Positions 1 through 7,743 of a DNA stretch of 64,000 bases are shown one piece after another; position 1 is the first letter of the stretch; each line of letters starts with the position of its first letter. Origin of the DNA: Streptomyces sp. NBS 14/10 (GTDB lineage Bacteria; Actinomycetota; Actinomycetes; Streptomycetales; Streptomycetaceae); assembly GCF_002224125.1 (NCBI RefSeq), contig NZ_NCSM01000004.1, forward strand, positions 488,130 through 552,129. Direction: 5' to 3'. The translations under genes and the position numbers were made by a program. Below the pieces are notes generated by a model. That model did not search any database. It was given only the letters and a program-made list of their open reading frames with translations, and was not told where the DNA came from.

Positions 1-692
1 CAGCCCGCCTTGTAGCCGAAGCAGTGGAAGAACGGCGGGATGACCAGGAAGCTGTCCGAGGCGTCGAAGGTGTACTCCGTGGACATCCAGCCGTAGGCGC
101 GCAGCGACTGTCCGTGGGTGAGGATCACGCCCTTGGGATGGCCGGTGGTGCCGGAGGTGAACATCACGTCGCTGATGTGGTCCGGGGTGAGGCGGTCGAT
201 GGACTCGTGGGCCGCCGAGGGCGGCAGTTCGTCCCCCAGCGACAGGAAATCCCATGGCCGCCCCGGTTCGGGGAGTGACACGGTGGTGCGCAGGGCGGGC
301 AGCTCGGGGTCGGCCCGCCTCAGCTCGGCGAGGTAGTCGGTGCCGAGGAAGGAGCCGGCCGCGAACAGGGCCCTCGCACCGGACTTGCGCAGGATGTAGG
401 AGAGCTCCCGCGCCTTGAAGCGCGTGTTGAGCGGTACGACGACACCCCCGGCGCCCTGGATGCCGAGGGCCGCCACGATCCATTCGGCCGAGTTCGGGCC
501 GCACAGACCGACCCGGTCGCCCGGCCCGATGCCCAGCGCGAGCGCCGCCTTCACGGATCGCACCATCAGGGCTGCCAGCTCCCGGAAGCTCAGCCGCAGC
601 TCGCCGTCGACGAGAGCCGGGGCGTCCGCGAACCGCCGCGCGGCCACTCTCACCACGTTCGGGATGCTCTGGAACTCCTGGTCGTGTCGCAT
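1..692 (-). CDS. AMP-dependent acyl-CoA synthetase, N-terminal part (gene leaves the window)
   Basis: About 230 N-terminal residues of an ANL-superfamily acyl-CoA ligase are present; the C-terminal half lies beyond base 1. The protein begins MRHDQEFQSIPNVVRVAARR from an ATG at 692. The adenylation P-loop FTSGTTGHPKG is visible near residues 175-185, followed by FFHCFGYKAG. The family activates a carboxylic acid with ATP and CoA through an acyl-adenylate. It is the last visible gene of the minus-strand operon that starts at 3634 and follows the preceding dehydrogenase by 13 bp, so it probably activates the acid oxidised by those enzymes. Substrate unknown. Confidence 0.88.
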   Translation of the reverse strand, partial: MRHDQEFQSIPNVVRVAARRFADAPALVDGELRLSFRELAALMVRSVKAALALGIGPGDRVGLCGPNSAEWIVAALGIQGAGGVVVPLNTRFKARELSYILRKSGARALFAAGSFLGTDYLAELRRADPELPALRTTVSLPEPGRPWDFLSLGDELPPSAAHESIDRLTPDHISDVMFTSGTTGHPKGVILTHGQSLRAYGWMSTEYTFDASDSFLVIPPFFHCFGYKAG

Positions 693-705
693 CTCGGGAC
701 TCCGT

Positions 706-1866
706 TCAACGGCGGCCGTCGCCGGGCAGGCCCAGCAGCCGCTTGGCGATGATGTTCCGCTGGATCTGGGACGTCCCGCCGTACACGGACGCGGCCCTGG
801 AGTAGAGGTAGTCCCCGAAGACCTCGCCGCCCTCCCCGTACAGCTCCTCGGGGAACACCTTCAGCGCCGTCTCGTACAGCCTCTGCTCGGCCCGGGTCAT
901 CAGCAGCTTGTCGACGGACGACTCGGGGCCCGCGGCCTGCCCGGCGAGCCGTTCGGCGGTGCGGCGGCGGGCGTGGGCGACGAGGACCTGGTAGTCGACT
1001 ACGCACCGCCCGATCTCCGACAGCAGCCCGTCCGGGAGACTTTCGCGGTGCTCGTGGGCGCGGCGCCGCAGCCGCTCGATCAGCAGGCCGTACTTCGACA
1101 GATGGCCGGTGTCCAGGGCGTTGCGCTCGTACGACACCGTCGTCATGGCCAGCGGCCAGCCGTCGCCCTCGGCGCCGATCCGCTCGGCCTCCTCAAGGCG
1201 TACGGCGTCGAGGAACAGCTCGCAGAACTCGTCGTCGCCGTTCGCGGCCCGCAGCGGCCGTACGGTCACCCCGGGGCGGTCGAGGGGCAGGACGAACGCC
1301 GAGATCGAGGCGTGTGGGGCACCGGTCCGCTCGGTGCGGGCCAGGAGCAGGCAGAAGTCCGAGTGCTGCGCGTAACTCGTCCACAGCTTCTGGCCGGTGA
1401 TCGTGTAGCGGCCGTCCGGGCCGCGTTCGGCGTACGTGGCCATGGCGGCCAGGTCCGAACCGGCGCCCGGCTCACTGAAGCCCTGGCACCAGACGTCGTC
1501 GCCGGAGAGCATCCGCGGCAGCAGGCGGGCGCGCTGCTCCTCGGAGCCGAACTCCAGCAGGGCGTGGGCGAGATAGCCGATGCGCGGGACCCCGGGCGCG
1601 CCCCGTGCCCCCAGCTCGTCACTGATCGCGACTTGGTGGAGGGCGGTCAGCCCGCGTCCGCCGTACTCCCGCGGCACGTCGAGACCGACCCAGCCACCGG
1701 AGTGCAGCAGGCGGTGCCAGCGGTGCAGGAAGACGGGGACCGGCTCGTCCGCGCACCGCTCGGGCAGCGGATGGTCGGCCAGCCAGGTGCGGAAGTCGCG
1801 GCGCAGGCGCTCCAGGTCCGCCGGGTCGCCGAAGTCCAGGAGGGAGTCCGTCACGGTGTCCGTCAT
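706..1866 (-). CDS. Acyl-CoA dehydrogenase, large-type subunit
   Basis: 386 aa FAD-dependent acyl-CoA dehydrogenase. The ATG at 1866 overlaps the upstream dehydrogenase stop (ATGA), so an in-frame extension upstream is rejected. Visible landmarks are the flavin-binding stretch CQGFSEPGAGSDLA near residue 130 and the C-terminal YGGTSQIQRNIIAKRLLG. It is coupled to the shorter 321 aa dehydrogenase. In actinobacterial sterol catabolism adjacent pairs of this kind (FadE/ChsE) form alpha2beta2 heterotetramers, which is the likely arrangement here. The enzyme would introduce a 2,3 double bond into an acyl-CoA. The specific substrate is not readable. Confidence 0.9.
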   Translation of the reverse strand: MTDTVTDSLLDFGDPADLERLRRDFRTWLADHPLPERCADEPVPVFLHRWHRLLHSGGWVGLDVPREYGGRGLTALHQVAISDELGARGAPGVPRIGYLAHALLEFGSEEQRARLLPRMLSGDDVWCQGFSEPGAGSDLAAMATYAERGPDGRYTITGQKLWTSYAQHSDFCLLLARTERTGAPHASISAFVLPLDRPGVTVRPLRAANGDDEFCELFLDAVRLEEAERIGAEGDGWPLAMTTVSYERNALDTGHLSKYGLLIERLRRRAHEHRESLPDGLLSEIGRCVVDYQVLVAHARRRTAERLAGQAAGPESSVDKLLMTRAEQRLYETALKVFPEELYGEGGEVFGDYLYSRAASVYGGTSQIQRNIIAKRLLGLPGDGRR

Positions 1867-2828
1867 CGGGCGGCCTCCGAGGTGGCCAGGGCGGGTAGCA
1901 GATCGGCCGTGGTCGCGAGCAACCGCGCGCCCACCAGGACCCTGCGCAGATACAGATGGGCGATGTGCTCCCAGGTCTGGGCGATGCCGCCGAACACCTG
2001 CATCCCGGCGTACACCGCCTCGACCGCCGAGGTGTTCGCCTCCGCCTTGGCCACGCGGGCCGCCGCGAGCGCCCGGTCCGGCGGCTCGTGGTCCAGGCAC
2101 CAGGCGGCGTACCGGGCGGCGCTGGTGCAGGACTCCACCTGGACGGTCGCGTCCGCGAGCAGGTGCCGCACGGCCTGGAAGGAGCCGATCGGCCTGCCGT
2201 ACTGGTGCCGGTCGCGGGCGTAGCCCACGCTCAGCTCGACGAACGAGGCCGCCGTGCCGACGAGTTCCGCGGTGACGACGACCAGGGCGTACGCCTGCCA
2301 GTGCTGCCGTGCCTCGGGAGCGAGCCGTCCGACGACCTCACCGCCCGCGGAGGCGGTCCGTACGCCGCGCAGCAGGTCGGCGGTCGGCGCGGGCGGGCCC
2401 ACCCCGACCCTCCGCACGGTTCCGTCGGGGGTGACGGCGAGCGCGCAGTCGGCGCCCTCGCAGTCCCAGGCGACGAGGGCGGACGGGGTCGGTCCGGGGA
2501 AGCGCAGGTCTTGGGCGAGGGCGATCGTCGGCCGTGCTGGTGGGGGCGTTTCCCCGAGCAGCCGCAGCAGCTCCGGAGCGAGCAGGTCCGTGCCGAGCAG
2601 GGACGTGGTCAGGGGCTGTCTGCCGTGTTCTTCGGCGAGCAGCGCGCACTCCTGCACGGTGGCGGCGGGCGGGGAGGTGCGGCGCAGCTCCGCGAGGCCG
2701 AGCTCGTCGAGCGCCTGCCGCGCGGCCGCGCGGGTCTGCGGCTGCACCTCGTCGGCGGAGCCCACGCGGTACCGGGTCGCGAACGACCGCACCATGGCGC
2801 GGACCAGGGCGAACTCCTCGGGCTCCAC
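1863..2828 (-). CDS. Acyl-CoA dehydrogenase, small or divergent subunit
   Basis: 321 aa dehydrogenase-family protein, shorter than the usual 380 aa. I place the start at GTG 2828 (VEPEEFALVRAMVRSF), two bases after the hydratase stop; the frame stays open further upstream only as antisense or out-of-frame sequence. The recognisable C-terminal helical part includes SVGYARDRHQYGRPIGSFQA and the QVFGGIAQTWEHIAHLYLRR segment. The N-terminal and middle domains are divergent, as in partner subunits of heteromeric FadE complexes. Its stop overlaps the next dehydrogenase start by ATGA, which supports a 1:1 complex with the 386 aa protein. Confidence 0.87.
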   Translation of the reverse strand: MEPEEFALVRAMVRSFATRYRVGSADEVQPQTRAAARQALDELGLAELRRTSPPAATVQECALLAEEHGRQPLTTSLLGTDLLAPELLRLLGETPPPARPTIALAQDLRFPGPTPSALVAWDCEGADCALAVTPDGTVRRVGVGPPAPTADLLRGVRTASAGGEVVGRLAPEARQHWQAYALVVVTAELVGTAASFVELSVGYARDRHQYGRPIGSFQAVRHLLADATVQVESCTSAARYAAWCLDHEPPDRALAAARVAKAEANTSAVEAVYAGMQVFGGIAQTWEHIAHLYLRRVLVGARLLATTADLLPALATSEAAR

Positions 2829-2830
2829 GC

Positions 2831-3634
2831 TCAGTCCTCCTCGGGGACGGGCGGGCGGCGGTGCGCGCGGGAGGCGAGCTCGTCGATGATGCGGATGTGG
2901 TCCGGGCTGGTCATCGTGGACCGCTCGGCCAGCAGGGCCGCCTCCATGCCGCCGCGCGCGACCTGCTCGACCACCGCGGCCAGCGCCGCCTTGGTGGCGC
3001 GCAGCGCCTCCGCGGGCTGGGCGGCGAGCCGGTGGGCCAGCGCGAGCGCTTCGTGCATCAGGTCCGCGGTGGGTACGACCCGGTTGGCCAGGCCCAGTTC
3101 GACCGCCGTGGCCGCCGGGATCCGGTCCCCGGTGAACAGGTACTCCTTCACCCGCAGCAGACTCGTCAGCAGGGGCCACAGGGTGACCCCGCCGTCGCCC
3201 GCCACCAGACCGACCGACACATGGGGGTCGGCGAGATAGCCGTCCTCGGCCATCAGGACCAGGTCGCAGCCCAGGGCGAGGCTGCAACCGAGCCCGACCG
3301 CCGGGCCGTTGACGGCCGCGACCACCGGAAGCGGGAAGCGGATCATCTCCGTCTGGATGGTCCGGTCGAGCCGGATCGACCGCTCCCGCAGCTCCGGGTC
3401 GTGGTGGTGGCGGCGCAGATGGTCGAAGTCGCCCCCCGCGCTGAACGCCCGCCCCGCACCGGTGAGCACGACCGCCCGGGCCTTCGTGTCCTCGGCCAGC
3501 TCCCGCCACACCTCCGACAGCCGGCGGTGGAGCGCTTCGGAGACGCCGTTGAGTCGATCGGGTCGGTTCAGCGTGACGATGCGGACGTCGCCGTCGGCGG
3601 CCACGGTCAGGACGGGGCTCACGTCGTCGCTCAT
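2831..3634 (-). CDS. Enoyl-CoA hydratase/isomerase (crotonase) family protein
   Basis: 267 aa crotonase-fold protein beginning MSDDVSPVLTVAADGDVRIV. The oxyanion-hole region AFSAGGDFDHL and the GPAVGLGCSLALGCDLV helix are clear. By eye the first classical catalytic Glu position is His (ADPHVSVGLVAGDGG) and the second Glu is kept in VKEYLFTGD, a pattern common in actinobacterial EchA paralogues. It would hydrate or isomerise the enoyl-CoA made by the linked dehydrogenases. It is the first gene of the minus-strand operon to position 1. Upstream lie a GGTCAGACC box (3652-3660) and an exact island palindrome (3689-3703). Confidence 0.88.
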   Translation of the reverse strand: MSDDVSPVLTVAADGDVRIVTLNRPDRLNGVSEALHRRLSEVWRELAEDTKARAVVLTGAGRAFSAGGDFDHLRRHHHDPELRERSIRLDRTIQTEMIRFPLPVVAAVNGPAVGLGCSLALGCDLVLMAEDGYLADPHVSVGLVAGDGGVTLWPLLTSLLRVKEYLFTGDRIPAATAVELGLANRVVPTADLMHEALALAHRLAAQPAEALRATKAALAAVVEQVARGGMEAALLAERSTMTSPDHIRIIDELASRAHRRPPVPEED

Positions 3635-3651
3635 GCCGCGATGGTATTAAA

Positions 3652-3660
3652 GGTCAGACC
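3652..3660. promoter_or_regulatory. FadR/GntR-type operator GGTCAGACC (site 1)
   Basis: A 9-bp palindrome with context AAAGGTCAGACCGATAG lies 18-26 bp upstream of the hydratase ATG at 3634. The same box with nearly the same flanks occurs at 6618-6626. GGTC-N-GACC resembles the half-sites read by FadR-family GntR proteins, and such a regulator is encoded at 3727-4536. Binding is inferred. Confidence 0.55.
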
Positions 3661-3688
3661 GATAGTGTCAATGGTGTTGCGTGAATTG

Positions 3689-3703
3689 GAGAATCACATT
3701 CTC
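3689..3703. promoter_or_regulatory. Island operator 1, exact GAGAAT-CAC-ATTCTC
   Basis: Exact 15-bp inverted repeat between the GntR gene stop (3727) and the hydratase start (3634). It lies in the promoter region of the minus-strand hydratase/dehydrogenase/ligase operon. It is one of six exact copies of the same palindrome in this window. Confidence 0.8.
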
Positions 3704-3726
3704 GAGTGTTGTCGGGGCCGCGGGGG

Positions 3727-4536
3727 TCAGTCCTCGGGCTCGGTCAGCTCCACCCGGTCCCGCCGGTCCACCTCGGCGGCGGCGCGCGCGAACCCGCACA
3801 CATGGCGGCTCATCCGCCGCCGCGCCGCCGCCTCGTCGCCCGCCCGGATCGCCTCGTTGATCCGCGTGTGCGCGCGGGCCGTGAGCTCACGGATCCGGGC
3901 GTCCATGAACTGCTCCAGGTTGGTGGCCGCGTGGATCGACTCCGAAAGCGCGCTCAGAAACCCGATGAGCAGTTCGTTGTCCCCCGCCTTGGCCACCGCG
4001 TGGTGCCAGCGGATGTTGGCCCGCAGGAACCGCTGTACGTCGTCGCCGGCCTCGACCAGCTCCGTATGGGCGGCGTCCAGGTCCGCCAGGTCCCGCTCGC
4101 CGCGGCGCCGGGCCGCCAGCGCGGCGCACGCCGGCTCGATCGCCTCGCGGGTCTCGTGCAGCGCCTCCAGCCGGATCTGCTGCCCCCGGATGACCAACCG
4201 CACCGTGCTGGCCAGGGACTCGCGCCCCGGCCGGTGTACGAAGGCCCCGCCCCCGCGCCCCGGGCGGATCCGGACCAGTCGCTCGACCTCGAGGATGCGC
4301 AGCGCCTCCCGTACGGTCGCACGGCTCAGCCCCGTCTGCTCCACGAGCTGCCGCTCCGGCGGCAGCGCCGTACCCTCGCTGAACTCCCCGGACAGGATCC
4401 GTTCGCGCACCTCGGCAGCCAGCACGTCCGACGCCTTCGGCACGGTGAGCGTTCCGAAGCGGGGGAAAGGCGAGGTGGGTTCGGCGCTGGGCACGGGTTC
4501 AGGCCTCTCGTCGGACGACCGTTTTGGCTGAACCAT
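3727..4536 (-). CDS. GntR-family (FadR subfamily) transcriptional regulator
   Basis: 269 aa. A winged helix-turn-helix spans about residues 38-105, with the characteristic GTALPPERQLVEQTGLSR and ATVREALRILEVERLVRI. A helical FCD ligand domain follows (about 120-250, including EAIEPACAALAARRR and RWHHAVAKAGDNELL). FadR-type proteins usually repress and are released by acyl-CoAs or organic acids. It sits at the end of the minus-strand run 6571 to 3727 (dehydrogenase, SDR, regulator). GGTCAGACC boxes stand before that run and before the operon immediately downstream, so autoregulated control of both is the likely role. Confidence 0.9.
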   Translation of the reverse strand: MVQPKRSSDERPEPVPSAEPTSPFPRFGTLTVPKASDVLAAEVRERILSGEFSEGTALPPERQLVEQTGLSRATVREALRILEVERLVRIRPGRGGGAFVHRPGRESLASTVRLVIRGQQIRLEALHETREAIEPACAALAARRRGERDLADLDAAHTELVEAGDDVQRFLRANIRWHHAVAKAGDNELLIGFLSALSESIHAATNLEQFMDARIRELTARAHTRINEAIRAGDEAAARRRMSRHVCGFARAAAEVDRRDRVELTEPED

Positions 4537-4560
4537 TCAACACAGCGGGGGCGCGGACTG

Positions 4561-5373
4561 TCACATGACCATGCCCCCGTCCACCGGCAGGACCTGGCCG
4601 GTGACGAAGGAGGCGGCGTCCGAGGCGAAGAACACGAACGCCCCCGCGACCTCCTCCGGCTCGGCCCACCGGCCCAGCGGGATCCGGGCGAGCATCCGCT
4701 CCGCGAACTTCGGGTCGGTGCGGATGGTCTCCGTCATCGGCGTGGCGGCCAGCGGCGCCAGGGCGTTGACCAGGATCCGCTTCCTGGCCAGCTCCCGGGC
4801 GAGCGACTTGGTGAGGCCGATGATGCCCGCCTTGGCCGCGGAGTAGTTCACCTGGCCCAGGGTGCCGGTGAGGCCGGCCGAGGAGGTGACGTTGATGACG
4901 CGCCCGGTGCCGTCCGTCGGCAGGAAGGGCAGCGCGGCCTGGGTGCAGTGGAAGGCGCCCATCACATGGATGTCGACCAGCCGCCGGAAGGACTCCTCCT
5001 CGAGCTTGTCGAACATGGCCGGGGCGGTGACCCCGGCGTTGTTGACCAGGATGTGCAGACGGCCGTCAGCGAGCGCGGCGGCCCGCGACACCGCGCTGTC
5101 GGCCGCGGCCCGGTCCCGTACGTCGAGGGCGGCGCTGTCGGCGGTCAGGCCCGAGGCGGAGAGCTTCCCGGCGACGGCGGCGGCCGCCGCCCCGTCGACA
5201 TCGGTCACGAGCACGGCAGCCCCGGCGCGGGCCAGCGCCCCGGCGACCGCCGAGCCGATACCGCCCGCGGCGCCGGTCACCAGCGCCGAGCGGCCCGTGA
5301 GGTCGAACAGTCCCGTACGGTCGGTCATCCCCGATCCGTCCATCCCTGATCCGTCCATCCCTGACTCCTCCAT
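4561..5373 (-). CDS. Short-chain dehydrogenase/reductase (SDR)
   Basis: Up to 270 aa classical SDR. The NAD(P)-binding motif is TGAAGGIG, NNAG appears mid-protein, and the catalytic block is NVTSSAG with YSAAK. It would oxidise a hydroxyacyl-CoA or reduce the ketone. The start is ambiguous: four in-frame ATGs (5373, 5358, 5343, 5328) sit in four 15-bp repeats. ATG 5373 and ATG 5358 each have a GAGGAG ribosome site, while the conserved protein only begins near MTDRTGLFDLTGR (5328). It is 31 bp downstream of the acyl-CoA dehydrogenase and followed by the GntR gene, so the three are probably one operon. Confidence 0.9.
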   Translation of the reverse strand: MEESGMDGSGMDGSGMTDRTGLFDLTGRSALVTGAAGGIGSAVAGALARAGAAVLVTDVDGAAAAAVAGKLSASGLTADSAALDVRDRAAADSAVSRAAALADGRLHILVNNAGVTAPAMFDKLEEESFRRLVDIHVMGAFHCTQAALPFLPTDGTGRVINVTSSAGLTGTLGQVNYSAAKAGIIGLTKSLARELARKRILVNALAPLAATPMTETIRTDPKFAERMLARIPLGRWAEPEEVAGAFVFFASDAASFVTGQVLPVDGGMVM

Positions 5374-5385
5374 CCCTGACTCCTC
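5326..5385. repeat. Four tandem 15-bp units carrying four in-frame ATGs
   Basis: Four consecutive 15-bp units of the type CATCCCTGAtCCgTC run through the start region of the minus-strand SDR gene. Each unit contributes one ATG and a purine stretch on the minus strand, adding the peptide repeat GMDGS to the N-terminus. The units differ by one to three bases. Copy number would change protein length in steps of five residues without a frameshift. Confidence 0.85.
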
Positions 5386-5404
5386 GTCTTCGTCACCTGG
5401 CTCA

Positions 5405-6571
5405 TCAGTAACTCCGCGGCAGCCCCAGCGTGTGGGACCCCAGGTAGTTCAGGACCATCTCCTGGCTGACCGGCGCGATCCGCATCAGCCGGGCCTCGCG
5501 GAAGAAGCGGGCCACGGGGTACTCCTCGGAGTAGCCCATGCCGCCGTGGGTCTGCAGTGCCCGGTCGGCGGCGGTGAACCCCGCGTCCGCGCACAGGTAC
5601 TTGGCGGTGTTCGCCTCCCGCCCGCACGGGCGGCCACGGTCGTACAGCCAGGTCGCCTTGCGCAGCACCAGCTCCGCCGCGTCGAGCCGGGTGAGCGAGT
5701 CGGCCAGCGGGAACTGGATGCCCTGGTTCATGCCGATCGGCCGGCCGAACACCTCGCGTTCCCGGCCGTACCGCACCGCCCGGTCGAGGGCCACCCGGCC
5801 GATGCCGAGTGCTTCGGCGGCGATCAGCATCCGCTCCGGGTTCAGTCCGTCGAGCAGATAGCGGAACCCTTCGCCCTCCTCGCCGACCCGGTCCCGGGCC
5901 GGGACCCGCAGCTCGTCGATGTACAGCTCGTTCGAGGTGACGGCGTTGCGTCCCATCTTCGGGATGGGGCGGATGTCCACGTGGTCGCGGTTCAGGTCGG
6001 TGAGGAACAGCGTCATGCCGTCCGTGCGCTTCTCGACCTCGTCGACCTTCGATGTGCGGGTCAATAGCAGGATCTTCTCCGACTCCACCGCCTTGGAGAT
6101 CCACACCTTGCGGCCGCTGACGACGTAGTGGTCGCCGTCCCGGCGCGCGTACGTCGTGATGCTGGTGGTGTCCAGTCCGGCGCCGGGTTCCGTCACCCCG
6201 AAGCAGACGTGCAGGTCGCCGTCCGCGATCCGGGGGAGCGTACGGCGCTTGAGCTCTTCGGATCCGTGCACCACGACCGGGTGCATACCGAAGATCGACA
6301 GATGGATCGCGCTGGCGGCGTTCATACCGCCGCCCGAACGGGCCACCTCCTCCAGCAGGAGCGTGGCCTCGGTGATGCCCAGGCCATGACCGCCGTAGGC
6401 CTCCGGGATCGTGATGCCCAGCCAGCCGCCACCCGCGACGGTCGCGTAGAACTCCTCGGGAAAGGCGTGGTCGCGATCCTTCTCCATCCAGTAGCGGTCA
6501 TCGAAGTCACGCAGGAGACCGGCGACGGCCTTACGGATGGTCTCCTGATCCTCGGTCAGCTCAAAGTCCAC
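5405..6571 (-). CDS. Acyl-CoA dehydrogenase
   Basis: 388 aa with start GTG at 6571 (VDFELTEDQETIRKAV). A GAGGGG ribosome site lies upstream, and the family normally begins with this motif, so the 15-residue in-frame extension is rejected. Flavin and substrate motifs are CFGVTEPGAGLDTTS and VSGRKVWISKA, and the C-terminus holds QTHGGMGYSEEYPVARFFRE with the loop typical of short/medium-chain enzymes. It appears complete and homotetrameric in type, unlike the paired dehydrogenases elsewhere here. It heads the minus-strand operon with the SDR and GntR genes, with a FadR-type box at 6618-6626. Confidence 0.92.
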   Translation of the reverse strand: MDFELTEDQETIRKAVAGLLRDFDDRYWMEKDRDHAFPEEFYATVAGGGWLGITIPEAYGGHGLGITEATLLLEEVARSGGGMNAASAIHLSIFGMHPVVVHGSEELKRRTLPRIADGDLHVCFGVTEPGAGLDTTSITTYARRDGDHYVVSGRKVWISKAVESEKILLLTRTSKVDEVEKRTDGMTLFLTDLNRDHVDIRPIPKMGRNAVTSNELYIDELRVPARDRVGEEGEGFRYLLDGLNPERMLIAAEALGIGRVALDRAVRYGREREVFGRPIGMNQGIQFPLADSLTRLDAAELVLRKATWLYDRGRPCGREANTAKYLCADAGFTAADRALQTHGGMGYSEEYPVARFFREARLMRIAPVSQEMVLNYLGSHTLGLPRSY

Positions 6572-6617
6572 GGCGGGGAACCCCTCTGCCGGCTGCTGAT
6601 GCGTGAAACATATCAAA

Positions 6618-6626
6618 GGTCAGACC
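6618..6626. promoter_or_regulatory. FadR/GntR-type operator GGTCAGACC (site 2)
   Basis: Identical 9-bp palindrome to 3652-3660, in context ATCAAAGGTCAGACCGAAAG, about 47 bp upstream of the GTG of the dehydrogenase at 6571. The shared flanks (AAAGGTCAGACCGA) make chance unlikely. The GntR gene at 3727-4536 would be the reader. Confidence 0.55.
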
Positions 6627-6745
6627 GAAAGCTCGCGTCAACCGTTCGGAGGGCGGTGGCAGATGGGGAGGGCCGGGGATCCAGCCCTGGAAACGAGAAC
6701 GGGCCCGCACGGGTGCGGGCCCTTCGAAGTGGAACGACGGTCGTG

Positions 6746-7588
6746 TCAGGCCTTGCCGCGGTCGGTCCCCCGGGAGGTGGTGGCCTTCTTGGCCGCGGCC
6801 TTCTTCGTCGCCGGCTTCTTCGCCGTCGCCTTCTTGGCCGGGGCCGTCTTCGCGGCGGCGCTCCGGGGGGCGGTCTTCTCGGCCGAGGTGGCGGCGGGGG
6901 TGCTGTCGACGGGCGGGCGGCCCGTGCCGGTGATGCCGCCCAGGCAGAACTCCCACACCTCGTCCGCGCTGATCGGTGAAGGATGGGCGCCGACCGGAGC
7001 CGCGGGCGCCTGGGCGGTGAACATCGCCGTCTGCATGATCAGCGAGGCGATACGGCGCGGCCTGGGCGCGACGGCCTGACCGGCCTCGACCGCCTCCTCC
7101 ACCAGCTCCGTGAAGAAGCTGAGCAGCGGCAGATGGGCGGTCGCCACCTGGTCCGGGTGGGTGACCAGCAGCTGGATGGCGAAGTCGGTGAACAGCGGGG
7201 ACTGCTGGCCCTCGCGGGGCCTGCAGGAGTCGTACAGCAGGTCGACCGCGATCCGCAGCCGGTCCAGCGGATCCCGTCCCTCCGCGGACTTCTCCCGGAT
7301 CTCGGTGGCCGACCTCGACAGCGCGTCCTCGAAGAGGGCGAGCAGCAGCTCATGCTTGCCGTCGAAGTGCTGGTAGAAGCTGCGCAACGACTGCCGGGAG
7401 CGCTCCACGACCTCCTGCACGGTGAAGTCGGTGGTGCCCTTGTCGGCGATCAACTCCTGGGCCGCGTCGAGGAAGCGCTGCACGCGCTGCTCGGCGCGCA
7501 GCTTCGCGGCCCGGGTGGATCGCTCGACGGCGCGCTGCCGCCAGGCGGGCTCGGGGGTCTCGACGGGTTCTGCGGGGACGGCACTCAT
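6746..7588 (-). CDS. TetR-family regulator with a histone H1-like lysine-rich C-terminal tail
   Basis: 280 aa. The N-terminal TetR helix-turn-helix is at about residues 35-80 (AAQELIADKGTTDFTVQEVV, then RSFYQHFDGKHELLLALF), and the ligand domain runs to about residue 220. The last 45-50 residues are an Ala/Lys/Pro/Thr repeat (AKKATAKKPATKKAAAKKAT), as in the tails of actinobacterial HU-like and H1-like proteins; this is unusual for TetR proteins of about 200 aa. The gene is divergent from the dehydrogenase operon at 7744, with an exact island operator between them, so it is one candidate for the island-wide regulator. Confidence 0.9.
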   Translation of the reverse strand: MSAVPAEPVETPEPAWRQRAVERSTRAAKLRAEQRVQRFLDAAQELIADKGTTDFTVQEVVERSRQSLRSFYQHFDGKHELLLALFEDALSRSATEIREKSAEGRDPLDRLRIAVDLLYDSCRPREGQQSPLFTDFAIQLLVTHPDQVATAHLPLLSFFTELVEEAVEAGQAVAPRPRRIASLIMQTAMFTAQAPAAPVGAHPSPISADEVWEFCLGGITGTGRPPVDSTPAATSAEKTAPRSAAAKTAPAKKATAKKPATKKAAAKKATTSRGTDRGKA

Positions 7589-7681
7589 GAGTAGAACGGT
7601 ACTCCACTCATGTGAAAAGAGGGGGCCCTCCCCCTACCGAATCGCGCTCCATCATAAGCAAGACTCTTACTTCCCTATAGC

Positions 7682-7696
7682 GAGAATGTTATTCTC
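7682..7696. promoter_or_regulatory. Island operator 2, exact GAGAAT-GTT-ATTCTC
   Basis: Exact palindrome, extended to 17 bp by flanking C and G (7681-7697). It lies in the divergent region between the TetR gene (7588, minus) and the dehydrogenase operon (7744, plus). Its position is compatible with control of both directions. Confidence 0.8.
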
Positions 7697-7743
7697 GCCC
7701 GACCTGTATTGCCACCGGTACGGCGAGAGGGCGGAGGCCGGGC

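Noticed and set aside
3727..4536. GntR protein as reader of the GAGAAT-N3-ATTCTC palindrome
   Set aside because: FadR-family proteins prefer GGT-N-ACC-type cores, and a matching GGTCAGACC box is present. Island palindromes sit next to TetR genes instead.
5326..5385. CRISPR-like repeats
   Set aside because: Units are contiguous 15-mers without spacers and lie in a coding start. No cas genes are in the window.
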